NCBI GenBank assembly: GCA_020853025.1
Contig: JADYZP010000014.1
Coordinates: 1 to 60,785 of the forward strand
Length of the DNA: 60,785 nucleotides
Reading direction: 5' to 3'
DNA from: Burkholderiales bacterium
Lineage (GTDB): Bacteria > Pseudomonadota > Gammaproteobacteria > Burkholderiales > Casimicrobiaceae
Below are positions 32,159 to 40,976 of this stretch, piece after piece. The notes beneath the pieces were generated by a model. It was not told the DNA's origin. It made no database searches and saw nothing but the letters and a program-made list of their open reading frames with translations. A program made the translations under genes and the position numbers. Position 1 is the stretch's first letter. Each line of letters opens with the position of its first letter.

Positions 32159-33022
32159 TCAGCGTCGCCCGACCGTCAGCAATAACTCGTTCGGTCCGAC
32201 CCAACCCGCCGGGGTCGTGAACTCGCCTAACCGCTGCTCCATCTCGGCCCACGCCGCACCGGCCGCAGAGCGGTCGAGCCGGCCGAGGATCTGCTGAATC
32301 GGGCTCGCCGAGCTGCGCACGAAGTCGAGGTAGTGCCTTGTCGAAGGCAGCCGAAACGGCGCGTCAAGCTTCGTGGTCGACACGTCGCTGAAGCCTGCCG
32401 ACCGGAATAGCTCGTCGGCAAGCCCGGGCTTGCCGAGGCTCAGCAGCCCGCCCGGCTGGAACGGGTCGCGCGGCGCGAGGCCCGCGTGCTTGAGCGCGGT
32501 CGACATCAGGATCGTGACGCACGGGTTGCGATCGGGGCGCGAGAACACCATCGTGCAGGCGCGGCCGCCGCCGCGTGTGGCGCGGTGCAGTTCGCGCAGC
32601 CCTTGCAGCGGATCGGGGAATAACATCAGGCCGAGCCGGCAGACGGCGGCGTCGAAGTCGGCCGAATCGACCGGCAGGCTCTCGCCGTCGGCAACGCGGG
32701 TTTCGACGTTCCGGCATCCGGCGCGCGTGGCGCTCTCCTTCGCGAGCGCAAGGATCGCCGGCGACAGGTCGATCGCGAGCACGTAGCCTTCAGGACCGAC
32801 GCGCCGCGCGATGTCGAGCGTCTGGTCGCCTGAGCCCGCGGCCACGTCGAGGACGCGCGAGCGTGGCGCTACGGCGGCCATGTCGAGCATCGCTTCGGTG
32901 GCCGCAGCCAGCCAGTCGCGAATCTGCGGCGTGTGGGCGTTCCAGCCGGCGGCGGACTGGTCCCACTGCGCGCGCTGCGCTGCCTTGAACGCTGTCGGTT
33001 CGGTGGCCTGGGTGGCGGTCAT
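32159..33022 (-). CDS. Class I SAM-dependent methyltransferase (UbiE/ArsM-like fold)
   Basis: The 287-aa protein has motif I VLDVAAGSGDQTLDIA, an acidic post-I YVLAIDLSPAILALA, motif II ADGESLPVDSADFDAAVCR and motif III-like LREL-HRATRGGGRA. It is of the UbiE/Methyltransf_25 type. The long open frame continues to 33754, but ATG 33022 has a strong AGGAGGAAG site 7 nt upstream. It is divergent from the LysR-type regulator at 33155, which may control it. The substrate is not readable. Confidence 0.88.
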   Translation of the reverse strand: MTATQATEPTAFKAAQRAQWDQSAAGWNAHTPQIRDWLAAATEAMLDMAAVAPRSRVLDVAAGSGDQTLDIARRVGPEGYVLAIDLSPAILALAKESATRAGCRNVETRVADGESLPVDSADFDAAVCRLGLMLFPDPLQGLRELHRATRGGGRACTMVFSRPDRNPCVTILMSTALKHAGLAPRDPFQPGGLLSLGKPGLADELFRSAGFSDVSTTKLDAPFRLPSTRHYLDFVRSSASPIQQILGRLDRSAAGAAWAEMEQRLGEFTTPAGWVGPNELLLTVGRR

Positions 33023-33154
33023 GATTGCTTCCTCCTGTGCAGTCGGATGTCCGACGTGTCGGCACAGTCTGGTCGCGTGGAGTGCGTCCCGTAAGATGGA
33101 AAAATTGCATAATGGGGCCGCGTAAACGCATAGCCAGGCTGGCGAAATCTCGCG

Positions 33155-34048
33155 ATGTTCGACTGGGACGATCTCAGGTACTTCCTTGCCGTCGCGCGCC
33201 ACGGCAGCACGCTGGCGGCCGCACGCGTGCTGAAGGTGAACCAGTCGACGGTGCAACGCCGGCTCACCGAGCTCGAGCAGCGCATCGGACGACCACTGGT
33301 GCGACGCCACCCGACCGGCTACCGGCTGACCGAGTTCGGCGAGGCGCTGCTGCCGCAGGCGCAGCGCGTCGAACAGGCGGTCGCAGCCTTCGAAGTTCAG
33401 GTCGACGTGTCGCGGCGCGACGCGGTTGGGGTGGTGCGGGTCACCTGTCCCGAGCCGCTGATGAACCGGATTACCGCTTCGCCGCTGCTCGAGCGCTTCC
33501 GCATGCGCCATCCGGGGCTCGAGGTCGAGTTCGCGATGAGCGACCGCTACCTCGACCTGGCCAAAGGCGACGCCGACGTCGCGCTGCGCTCGGGCGATAC
33601 CGATGACGGCGTGCTGATCGGACGCAAGATCGGCGACTCGCTGTGGGCCGTCTATGCCAGCCGCGCGTATGTCGAGAGGCACGGAAGACCCGAGCGGATC
33701 GAGGACCTCGAGCGACATGCACTGGCGGGCTTCGACGAGACGATGGCCGGGCACCGCGCGGCGAAGTGGCTGCGCGAAGTCGTGCCGGGCGCCCGGATCG
33801 TCGCGCGCAACGACAGCGTGCTCGGGCTGCTCAATTCGGTGAAGGCGAGCATCGGCATCGCCCCGCTACCCACCGCGCTCGGCGACGCGGAGCCGGAGCT
33901 GGTGCGCCTGTTCGGCCCAATCCCGGAGCTGACGAGGATCTGGCGCGTGTTGGCGCACCCGGACGTGCGGCATACGCCGCGCGTCGCCGCATTCTTCGAC
34001 TTCATGGTGGAGGAGATCGAGACGCTGCGGCCGATCATCACCGGATGA
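33155..34048 (+). CDS. LysR-family transcriptional regulator
   Basis: The 297-aa regulator begins with a winged HTH: DDLRYFLAVARHGSTLAAARVLKV and NQSTVQRRLTELEQRIGRPLVRR (split motif). An effector-binding domain follows (~90-290). The N-terminal 'MFDWDDLRYFLAVARHGS' form is the DNA-binding type often seen for a divergent target. It is 132 bp from, and divergent to, the methyltransferase gene, which makes that its likely target. No ligand can be inferred. Confidence 0.92.
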   Translation: MFDWDDLRYFLAVARHGSTLAAARVLKVNQSTVQRRLTELEQRIGRPLVRRHPTGYRLTEFGEALLPQAQRVEQAVAAFEVQVDVSRRDAVGVVRVTCPEPLMNRITASPLLERFRMRHPGLEVEFAMSDRYLDLAKGDADVALRSGDTDDGVLIGRKIGDSLWAVYASRAYVERHGRPERIEDLERHALAGFDETMAGHRAAKWLREVVPGARIVARNDSVLGLLNSVKASIGIAPLPTALGDAEPELVRLFGPIPELTRIWRVLAHPDVRHTPRVAAFFDFMVEEIETLRPIITG

Positions 34049-34284
34049 TTTTCGCAGCCTAAACCTAAGGTGCATCCGTCGATTGCCGTGCTGTGCGCGA
34101 CGCCGCGTGAACCGCCTCCACCAAGGCCGCCACATGCTACGGCAGCGCGCTTGACGCTGAGTGCGGGCGCGCGGCACGCTGGTGGTGTTCCACCATTTCG
34201 ACCTGGTGCCCGGCGGCGATCTCCGTGCGCCCATGATTCGGGCACCTGCGGCGGTCACCCATCTGCTTGCGATATGCGTTGCCT

Positions 34285-36084
34285 CTAGTTGCGCGGCGCC
34301 TGTGTCGATTTGTACTTGGCCAGGTGGCGGACGGGGAGCGCCAGCGCGTCGCGGCGGAACGGGTCGCCGAGTTCGCGCGTCACCATCATTTCCAGCACGG
34401 TGGTGCGGCCATCACGTTGTGCGGCGGCGGCGGCGCGCAACGCAGCTCCGACGTCGGATAGCTTGTCGATGCGCTGGCCATCGGCCCCCATCGCCTTCGC
34501 CACCGCTGCCCAGGAGGGTTGGTGGTCGAGGTTCACGCCGACGAATCGGTTGTCATAGAAGTCGACGTGGTTCTTCTTTTCCGCACCCCACTGCCCGTTG
34601 TTGAACACCACGGCCGTCACCGGGATTTTCTCGCGCACGCAGGTCTGCAGTTCACCAAAGCTCATCCCCCACGCGCCGTCACCGACGTAGGCAATCGCCG
34701 GTCGGTCCGGCGCTGCAACTTTGGCGCCGACGATGGTCGGAAAGGCGTAACCGCAGTTGCCGAAGCTCATCGCCGCGAACATCGATCGCGGGCGCTCGAA
34801 GCGCAGGTACGAATTCGACACCGAGCAGATGTTGCCGATATCGGTCGACACCATCGCACCCTCGGGTATTGCTTTTTCCAATTCACGCAACATCTGTCGC
34901 GGATGCATGAGGCCGGTGTCGGCACTGACTTCGACCGACCATGGATCCTTCTCGTGCGTCCACCCAGAAAGTTCCTTCTCCCATACCGACTTCTCGGCGT
35001 CGATGCGCTTGATCCGATCGGCCCGATTGGCGTCACATGCCAGCGACTTGCCGGCGAGCCGTGCGGTCAATGACGCCGCCGCCGCTTTGGCGTCGCCGCA
35101 AATGCCGACCGCAATCGGCTTGACGAGCCCCAGCATCCGAGGGTCGGCGTCGACCTGGATGATCGCCGCTGTTGCCGGCCAGTAGTCAATTCCGTACTGC
35201 GCCAGCGTACCGAATGGCCCCAGGCGTGTGCCGAGCGCCAGCACCACGTCCGCCTGAGCGATCAGCTTCATCGCCGCTTTCGACCCCTGGTAGCCCAGCG
35301 GCCCGCACCACAGCGGGTGCTGCGACGGGAATGAATCGTTGTGCAAATAGGAATTGCACACCGGTGCCGATAGACGCTCGGCCAGCGCGATCGCTTCGGG
35401 TCCGCCATCTGCCATCACCACGCCGCCACCGCACAGGATGACCGGAAATTTGGCCGACGCCAGCAACGTGGCCGCTTCCGCCAGGCTCTGCTCTCCGCCC
35501 GCGCCCCGCTCGATGACGATCGGGCGCGGAATTTCGCACTGAATGTCCCCGTAGAAGTAGTCGCGCGGAATATTGAGTTGCGTCGGACCCATGTCGAGCA
35601 GCGCACGGTCGAATGCGCGACCGGTCAACTCCGCCATGCGCGCCTTGTTATTGACGTGCGCCTGGAACTTGGTGATCCTGGAAAAGATCGGCAACTGCTC
35701 GGTTTCCTGGAATCCACCGAGGCCGAGCGTCATCGATCCGGTTTCCGGCGTGATCACGACCACTGGCGAGTGCGCCCAGTACGCGGCCGCCGTCGAGGTC
35801 ACGAAATTGGTGATCCCGGGTCCGTTTTGCCCGATGCACACACCTTGCCGGCCCGATACCCGCGCGTAGCCGTCGGCCATGTGACCGCCGCCCTGTTCGT
35901 GCGCGACCGAAATGAATCGGATGCCGGCCAGCGGAAACAGGTCGAGCGCGTCCATGTACGCCGATCCGACGATTCCGAACACTTCCTTGACGCCATGCGC
36001 GACCAGCGTTTCCACGAACGCCTCGGAAGGCGTCATGGTTTGTCGGCCGATGACGGCCGGCGGCAATTCGACGGGTTTGTTCAT
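34285..36084 (-). CDS. xsc: Sulfoacetaldehyde acetyltransferase
   Basis: The 599-aa ThDP enzyme converts sulfoacetaldehyde plus phosphate to acetyl phosphate and sulfite. It matches Xsc over its length: MTPSEAFVETLVAHGVKEVFG at the N-terminus, QNGPGITNFVTSTAAAYWAHSP, the ThDP motif GDGAWGMSFGELQTC...VVFNN near residues 465-495, and NHVDFYDNRFVGVNL. It is the key C-S bond cleaving step of taurine dissimilation. It is divergent from the IclR regulator, with an operator-like palindrome between them, and on the opposite strand to the aminotransferase and tauABC. The usual partner pta is not next to it in this window. Confidence 0.95.
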   Translation of the reverse strand: MNKPVELPPAVIGRQTMTPSEAFVETLVAHGVKEVFGIVGSAYMDALDLFPLAGIRFISVAHEQGGGHMADGYARVSGRQGVCIGQNGPGITNFVTSTAAAYWAHSPVVVITPETGSMTLGLGGFQETEQLPIFSRITKFQAHVNNKARMAELTGRAFDRALLDMGPTQLNIPRDYFYGDIQCEIPRPIVIERGAGGEQSLAEAATLLASAKFPVILCGGGVVMADGGPEAIALAERLSAPVCNSYLHNDSFPSQHPLWCGPLGYQGSKAAMKLIAQADVVLALGTRLGPFGTLAQYGIDYWPATAAIIQVDADPRMLGLVKPIAVGICGDAKAAAASLTARLAGKSLACDANRADRIKRIDAEKSVWEKELSGWTHEKDPWSVEVSADTGLMHPRQMLRELEKAIPEGAMVSTDIGNICSVSNSYLRFERPRSMFAAMSFGNCGYAFPTIVGAKVAAPDRPAIAYVGDGAWGMSFGELQTCVREKIPVTAVVFNNGQWGAEKKNHVDFYDNRFVGVNLDHQPSWAAVAKAMGADGQRIDKLSDVGAALRAAAAAQRDGRTTVLEMMVTRELGDPFRRDALALPVRHLAKYKSTQAPRN

Positions 36085-36226
36085 TTCGTAGCTCTCCAGA
36101 AGTCATCGGGCGCGGCGCCCGGCGCAACCCCGCTCGGCGTGCGCACGCGAATGGCGTGGATGCAGCATCGGGTCGATCGACAGTGTTCCATATCGGCTGC
36201 ACATCGGCAAGTCGACAATACAAAAT

Positions 36227-36245
36227 ATGGATTGAGATATTCCAT
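36227..36245. promoter_or_regulatory. Candidate IclR operator in the xsc/iclR divergent region
   Basis: An inverted repeat ATGGA (36227-36231) / TCCAT (36241-36245) flanks the AT-rich spacer TTGAGATAT; on extension it is an imperfect palindrome. A second half-site, TTCCATAT, lies at 36186-36193. The 19-bp AT-rich palindrome stands out in a GC-rich background. It lies ~23 bp before the regulator's ATG, where a self-regulating IclR protein would bind. The assignment is inferred from position and symmetry. Confidence 0.5.
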
Positions 36246-36267
36246 TTTTTGCGATAACGTCAGTCCG

Positions 36268-37134
36268 ATGACGCGCAAGATCGATCGTGCTCCGCCGCTG
36301 TTGCGTGCCTTCGCGTTGCTCGAACAGGTCGCGCATGTGCAGTCGCCGGTTTCATTGCAGGAAATGACCGATGCCGTACAACTCCCCAAGCCTACGGTGT
36401 ACCGGATGCTCAACGTGCTCGAGCAGTCGGGGCTCATTGCGCGCGAGCCCGGCGGCCGGCGCGTGGTCGCGGGTCCGCGACTCGCCCGGCTCGCGCTCGA
36501 TGTGCTGATGAACGAATCGGCACACGGGCCGCGCCATGCGATCCTGCAGCGGCTGGCGAGTGAAGTCGGCGAGACCGTCAACCTGACGATGCTCGAGAAG
36601 GGCGAGGTCGTCTATGTCGATCGCGTCGAAAGCGCATGGCCGTTGCGGATGACGCTGCAACCTGGATCGCGAGTGCCGCTGCATTGCACCGCCAGCGGCA
36701 AGCTGCTGCTGGCGCTGTTGCCGACCGCAAGGTGCCGTCGCGTGTTGGCAGCCCTCGAGCTCGCGCGGCATACGAAGAACACGATCACCGACCGCAGCCA
36801 ACTCGAAACCGAACTCGCGTCGATCCGCCGTGCCGGGCTTGCCACCGACAACGAGGAATACCTGGCAGGCGTCGTGTGCGTGGCGGTGCCGGTGATTGCC
36901 CACGGCGGCCGAGTCGCCGCCTGTGTTGCGGTGCACGCGCCGGTGGCGAGGATGTCGCTGGCCCGCGCACTGTCGATCGCGCCCGCGCTGCGACGCGCCG
37001 CAGGTGCGCTCGGCGCGTCGTTCGAAGATGGCCTCGGCGCGGACATGTCGCGCCGGGGGCCGCAATCGGGCAAGCGTACGCCGCTGCGCGAGCGCCCGCG
37101 CGTAACACCCCGCGCCGACGGCGCAACACGGTGA
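36268..37134 (+). CDS. IclR-family transcriptional regulator (probable taurine-locus regulator)
   Basis: The 288-aa regulator has the IclR N-terminal winged HTH (LLRAFALLEQV, LPKPTVYRMLNVLEQSGLI) and the C-terminal effector domain (~90-250) with PLHCTASGKLLLA and LAGVVCVAVPV. The start at 36268 is where homologues begin; the open frame runs much further upstream in non-coding sequence. The C-terminal 40 residues are a basic, Arg/Pro-rich tail. It stands between xsc (divergent) and the aminotransferase-tauABC run. Taurine loci more often use GntR/MocR-type TauR, so an IclR regulator here is less common. Confidence 0.88.
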   Translation: MTRKIDRAPPLLRAFALLEQVAHVQSPVSLQEMTDAVQLPKPTVYRMLNVLEQSGLIAREPGGRRVVAGPRLARLALDVLMNESAHGPRHAILQRLASEVGETVNLTMLEKGEVVYVDRVESAWPLRMTLQPGSRVPLHCTASGKLLLALLPTARCRRVLAALELARHTKNTITDRSQLETELASIRRAGLATDNEEYLAGVVCVAVPVIAHGGRVAACVAVHAPVARMSLARALSIAPALRRAAGALGASFEDGLGADMSRRGPQSGKRTPLRERPRVTPRADGATR

Positions 37135-37220
37135 CGGCCGCTCGCGGTCAAGCGGTTGGCGAGCACGCATCCGGCGGTGCCGCCACCGACGATGACGAAG
37201 TCGGATTCAATCATGCGCAT
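37128..37220 (-). pseudogene. N-terminal fragment of a GMC oxidoreductase
   Basis: From ATG 37220 the frame reads MRMIESDFVIVGGG and then TAGCVLANRLTASGRHR, the FAD-binding GxGxxG start of GMC (choline/alcohol) oxidoreductases. Only about 31 codons match. The frame then runs antisense into the IclR gene, whose stop codon it overlaps. It marks an event that removed the rest of an oxidoreductase gene next to the regulator. No ribosome-binding site is obvious. The DDVIVGGGTAGCVLA form is distinctive, so I am fairly sure of the family. Confidence 0.7.
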
Positions 37221-37290
37221 CGGTCATGACCTACGGTGGGCGTGGCGGCTCCGCGCTGATCAATGGCCACGGCGAAGGCGTCAGGAAGCG

Positions 37291-37303
37291 AATGATTATC
37301 ATT
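37291..37303. promoter_or_regulatory. Fur-box-like palindrome
   Basis: AATGATTATCATT matches 12 of 13 core positions of the Fur consensus (AATGATAATCATT) and is self-complementary except at the centre. It lies in the 436-bp gap between iclR and the aminotransferase gene, 268 bp before the latter's start. An open frame from the ATG at 37306 is too close for a ribosome-binding site and lacks a recognisable product. This may be an orphan site left from a deleted iron-regulated gene. Confidence 0.4.
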
Positions 37304-37570
37304 TTATGAAACGGCGCGGTCCGGAAATCGCTGGCCGCGTATTGCCAACGGACTCCGCACTGACTACATTGCTGCTGCAGCCGTGGGAGCCCCGAGAGCC
37401 CGCGCCGACGCCGCAAGCCGCGCCGCGCGGCGCCGATACCGCGGCTTCGATTCGGGCGTCGCGTAGCCTGTCGGTTGCCACTGGCGGCGGCCATTGCCGA
37501 TCTCCTGGGTACATCGGAGTACGATAGCCATTCGAAGGCACAAGCGCGCAGCCGCGCAGGAGAGACATCG

Positions 37571-38911
37571 ATGGGACACACCGAAGCTGCAGTGCACGAC
37601 ACGTCAAGCCGCGTCAGCGGATCCAGGGCGGAATACTGGATGCCGTTCACCGCCAATCGCGATTTCAAGAACGATCCGAAAATGGTCGTGCGTGCCGAAG
37701 GCATGTACTACTTCAACGAGCGCGGCGACAGGATCATCGACGGCTCGTCCGGGCTGATGTGCGTCAACGCAGGGCACGCACGAAAAGAAATCGCCGACGC
37801 CGTCAGCCAGCAACTGCGCGAGCTCGACTTTGTCGCGCCTTTCATGCGCGGCCATCCGAAAAGCTTCGCGCTGGCCGAGCGTGTGGCCCAGCTTACCCCC
37901 GGCGACCTCAATCGTGTGTTCTTTGTCAATTCGGGATCGGAATCGATCGATACCGCGATGAAGATCGCACTCGCGTACCACCAGGCCAACGGCGAGGCCG
38001 GTCGCACGATGTTCGTTTCGCGCGAGCGCGCCTACCACGGCGTCAACTTCGGTGGCGTCGCGCTGTCGGGAATCGTCAACAACCGCCGCAAGTTCGTGTC
38101 TGGACTGCATGTCGCGCACATGCGCCATACGCATCTCAAGCAGAATTACTTCGTGCGCGGCCAAGGCGAGCACGGAGCCGATCTGGCCGACGACCTCGAG
38201 CGCTTCGCCAACCTGTATGGCGCGGAAAACATTGCCGCCTGTTTCGTCGAACCGATTGCCGGATCGAGCGGCTGCCTGGTGCCGCCGAAGGGCTATCTCG
38301 AGCGCTTGCGTGCCATATGCGACAAGCACAAGATCCTGCTGGTGTTCGATGAGGTGATCACAGGTTTTGGGCGCACGGGGCAAGCATTTGCGGCGCAGAG
38401 TTTCGGCGTGACGCCCGACATGATCACGATGGCCAAGGGAATCACCAACGCCGCGCAGCCGATGGGTGCGGTTGCAGTGACGACCCGGATCCACGACGCG
38501 GTGATGAACGCCGCGCAGGAAGGCGCGATCGAACTGTTCCACGGCTACACCTATTCGGGTCATCCGGCTGCGTGTGCCGCCGGGCTCGTGACGCTGGACA
38601 TCTATGAGCGCGATGATCTGTTCGGGCGCGGCCGGGCAATGTCGCCGTATTTTCTTGACGCCGTCTGGTCGCTGAAAGACCATAGCCTCGTTACCGACAT
38701 CCGCGGCTACGGCATGTTCGCAGCCATCGATTTAGCACCCGACGGCGCGCCGGGTGTCCGCGGGCATGCGCTGCAAAAAAAGCTGTTCGACAACGGCCTG
38801 CACGTCAAACTCACCGGGGACAGCGCGCTGATCGCGCCACCGCTGATCGCTGAGAAGTCGCACGTCGACGGCATTGCCGAAATTCTCGACGCGACGCTGC
38901 GTTCATTCTAG
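37571..38911 (+). CDS. Class III omega-aminotransferase, probable taurine:pyruvate aminotransferase
   Basis: The 446-aa PLP enzyme converts omega-amino compounds and pyruvate to aldehydes and alanine. It begins with EYWMPFTANRDFK, has VNSGSESIDTAMKIA, and a PLP site with VFDEVITGFGRTG, MAKGITNAAQPMGAV (Lys), and FHGYTYSGHPAACAAG. The sequence belongs to the beta-alanine/omega-amino acid:pyruvate aminotransferase group used for taurine in betaproteobacteria. With xsc and tauABC it should make sulfoacetaldehyde, i.e. a Tpa role. ATG 37571 has AGGAGAG upstream. A pure beta-alanine role cannot be excluded. Confidence 0.88.
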   Translation: MGHTEAAVHDTSSRVSGSRAEYWMPFTANRDFKNDPKMVVRAEGMYYFNERGDRIIDGSSGLMCVNAGHARKEIADAVSQQLRELDFVAPFMRGHPKSFALAERVAQLTPGDLNRVFFVNSGSESIDTAMKIALAYHQANGEAGRTMFVSRERAYHGVNFGGVALSGIVNNRRKFVSGLHVAHMRHTHLKQNYFVRGQGEHGADLADDLERFANLYGAENIAACFVEPIAGSSGCLVPPKGYLERLRAICDKHKILLVFDEVITGFGRTGQAFAAQSFGVTPDMITMAKGITNAAQPMGAVAVTTRIHDAVMNAAQEGAIELFHGYTYSGHPAACAAGLVTLDIYERDDLFGRGRAMSPYFLDAVWSLKDHSLVTDIRGYGMFAAIDLAPDGAPGVRGHALQKKLFDNGLHVKLTGDSALIAPPLIAEKSHVDGIAEILDATLRSF

Positions 38912-39023
38912 AGGGCCGTCGCCGCCAGCACGGCAGGCTTTGAATGCCCGACTACCGCCGACAACGTCAGCGCGCATCGTTTTTTTCGCAGCACCACTCA
39001 AACCAGGAACGGGGGAGAAGCAG

Positions 39024-40037
39024 ATGAATATGATCAGGACGCTGATGGTTGCATCGGTCGCCGCTGTTGCGACAATGACGGCAATGCCCTCGATGGCGCA
39101 GAAGGAAGTCACGATCGCCTACCAGGACATGCTCGTTCCTTATCGCATCATGCAGGAATCGAAGGCACTGGAAAAGGCGACCGGGTACAAGATCAACTGG
39201 AAGCAGTTCGGCGGTGGTGCCGGTGAAGTCATCAAAGCGCTCGCCTCGGGTGCAGTGCAGGTCGTCGAAGTCGGATCGGCAGGCATTTCTGCGGCGGCAT
39301 CGCGCGGCGAACCGCTGGAATTGTTCTGGATCCTCGACAATATTGCCGATGCCGAAGCGCTGGTGGCAAGAAAGGGATCAGGAATCAAGACGGTCGCTGA
39401 TTTGAAGGGCAAGAAGATTGCCACACCGTTCAATTCGACCACGCATTTCGACCTCATGGTCGCGCTCGAGCACGCAAATATCAACCCCGCCGACGTGAAA
39501 ATACTCAACCTGCGCCCGCAGGAGATACGCGCGGCCTGGCAGCGCGGCGACATCGATGCGACGTTTATCTGGAACCCGGTGCTTTCCGACGTGAAGAAGG
39601 ATGGCGACGTCATCACCAGTTCGGGCAAGATCGCCAAGGAGACTGGCAAGGCCACGTTCGACGGTTATGTCGTCGATAAGAACTGGGCCAAGTCGCACCA
39701 CGATTTCCTGGTCAAATTCGTCTCGATCATGGCCAAGGCCGACGCCGAATACCGCGACAACAAGGCCAAGTGGACGGCCACGTCGCCACAGGTGAAGGCG
39801 GTGGCGAAGTGGTCCGGCGCCAAGGCCGAGGATGTTCCGGAGAGCATGGCGCTGTACGAGTTCCCGACGCTGCAGGAGCAGGCGACGAAGTGGCTCGGCG
39901 GTGGCAAGGACAGCCTCGCCGCCAAGGCGCTGGAAGCGACCGCGCAATTCCAGAAATCGCAGAAGCAGATCGACAAGACGCTTCCGGACTATTCGGTGGC
40001 GGTGAACCCTGCTTACGTCAAGGATGCAATGAAGTAG
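39024..40037 (+). CDS. tauA: Taurine ABC transporter substrate-binding protein
   Basis: The 337-aa periplasmic protein has a signal peptide ending MAQKEVT. The mature part has TauA features: IAYQDMLVPYRIMQE at the start, FGGGAGEVIKALASGAVQVVEVGSAG, and DATFIWNPVLSDVKKDG. TauA binds taurine or another sulfonate and delivers it to TauBC. GGGGGAGAAG is 6 nt before ATG 39024. It is followed by tauB and tauC in the same direction. A 141-bp gap to tauB contains no other gene. Confidence 0.92.
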   Translation: MNMIRTLMVASVAAVATMTAMPSMAQKEVTIAYQDMLVPYRIMQESKALEKATGYKINWKQFGGGAGEVIKALASGAVQVVEVGSAGISAAASRGEPLELFWILDNIADAEALVARKGSGIKTVADLKGKKIATPFNSTTHFDLMVALEHANINPADVKILNLRPQEIRAAWQRGDIDATFIWNPVLSDVKKDGDVITSSGKIAKETGKATFDGYVVDKNWAKSHHDFLVKFVSIMAKADAEYRDNKAKWTATSPQVKAVAKWSGAKAEDVPESMALYEFPTLQEQATKWLGGGKDSLAAKALEATAQFQKSQKQIDKTLPDYSVAVNPAYVKDAMK

Positions 40038-40178
40038 TCCATTCGATGCAGCAAGCCGCCGGCGGCGACTTCCCGTTATTCGGCGGCACGTCGCACGGTC
40101 GAGTATCGGCGAATGTGCCGCTGTCGAATGCGCCCCGACCGCGTCGCCGACGCGCCGGTGCATAACCGGCCAGCGCTG

Positions 40179-40976
40179 ATGAGCAAACTTGAAATCCATC
40201 AATTGTCGGTGCATTACGCGGCCACGGGTGGCGGCAGCGTGCACGCGCTGTCGGACATCGATCTCTCGCTCGATCCGGGCGACTTCGTGGTCGCGCTGGG
40301 CGCGTCCGGCTGCGGCAAGACCACGCTCCTGTCGTGCATCGCCGGCTTCATGCAGTATTCGTCGGGCCAGATCCTGCTCGACGGCGAGGTGGTCACCGGA
40401 CCCGGTGCGGAACGCGGCGTGGTGTTCCAGAAGCATGCGCTGATGCCGTGGCTCGACGTGGTCGCGAACGTCGAGTTCGGCTTGCGCATGCGCGGCGTCG
40501 ATCGTGCGACGCGGCGCGCTACCGCACTGGACAAGTTGCGCCTGGTCGGGCTGGAGAAATTCGCCCATTCGCCTATCTACCAGATTTCCGGCGGTATGCA
40601 GCAACGCGTCGGCCTCGCGCGCGCGCTCGCCAGCGACCCCGAGGTGATGCTGATGGACGAGCCGCTCGGCGCACTCGATGCGCTGACGCGCGAGCAGATC
40701 CAGGAGTTGATACTCGAACTGTGGTGGGAGACACGCAAGATGTTCTTCTTCATCACCCACAGCGTGGAGGAAGCGCTGTTCCTCGCCACCGAGCTGATCG
40801 TGATGACGCCGTCCCCGGGACGCATCGCGCATCGCTACCAGCTGGAATTCGGCAGGCGCTTCATCGAATGCCGCGACGCGCGCGCCGTCAAGTCCGATTC
40901 CGAGTTCATTCGCCTGCGCGAGGAAATCCTCGGCGTCATCCAGCAAAGCGCGCATGACGAGCTCGATGCGGCATGA
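40179..40976 (+). CDS. tauB: Taurine ABC transporter ATP-binding protein
   Basis: The 265-aa ATPase has Walker A GASGCGKTTLL, Q-loop VVFQKHALMPWLDV, signature ISGGMQQRVGLARAL, Walker B VMLMDEPLGALDAL and H-loop FITHSVEEAL. It matches the TauB/SsuB group, which powers sulfonate import. I place the start at ATG 40179, where the usual MSKLEIHQLSVHY begins; the open frame reaches back to 40113 without support. It overlaps tauC by ATGA (40973-40976), so they are co-translated. Confidence 0.92.
   Translation: MSKLEIHQLSVHYAATGGGSVHALSDIDLSLDPGDFVVALGASGCGKTTLLSCIAGFMQYSSGQILLDGEVVTGPGAERGVVFQKHALMPWLDVVANVEFGLRMRGVDRATRRATALDKLRLVGLEKFAHSPIYQISGGMQQRVGLARALASDPEVMLMDEPLGALDALTREQIQELILELWWETRKMFFFITHSVEEALFLATELIVMTPSPGRIAHRYQLEFGRRFIECRDARAVKSDSEFIRLREEILGVIQQSAHDELDAA

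Noticed and set aside
34049..34284. Short frame with GTLVVFHHFDLVPGGDL between LysR and xsc
   Set aside because: It looks orderly for about 20 residues but has no start, no stop context and no family I can name. It could be chance or debris.
37306..37527. Short frame right after the Fur-like box
   Set aside because: Its ATG is 2 bases from the palindrome, leaving no room for a ribosome-binding site, and its product has no recognisable family. Considered HemP and rejected it on sequence.
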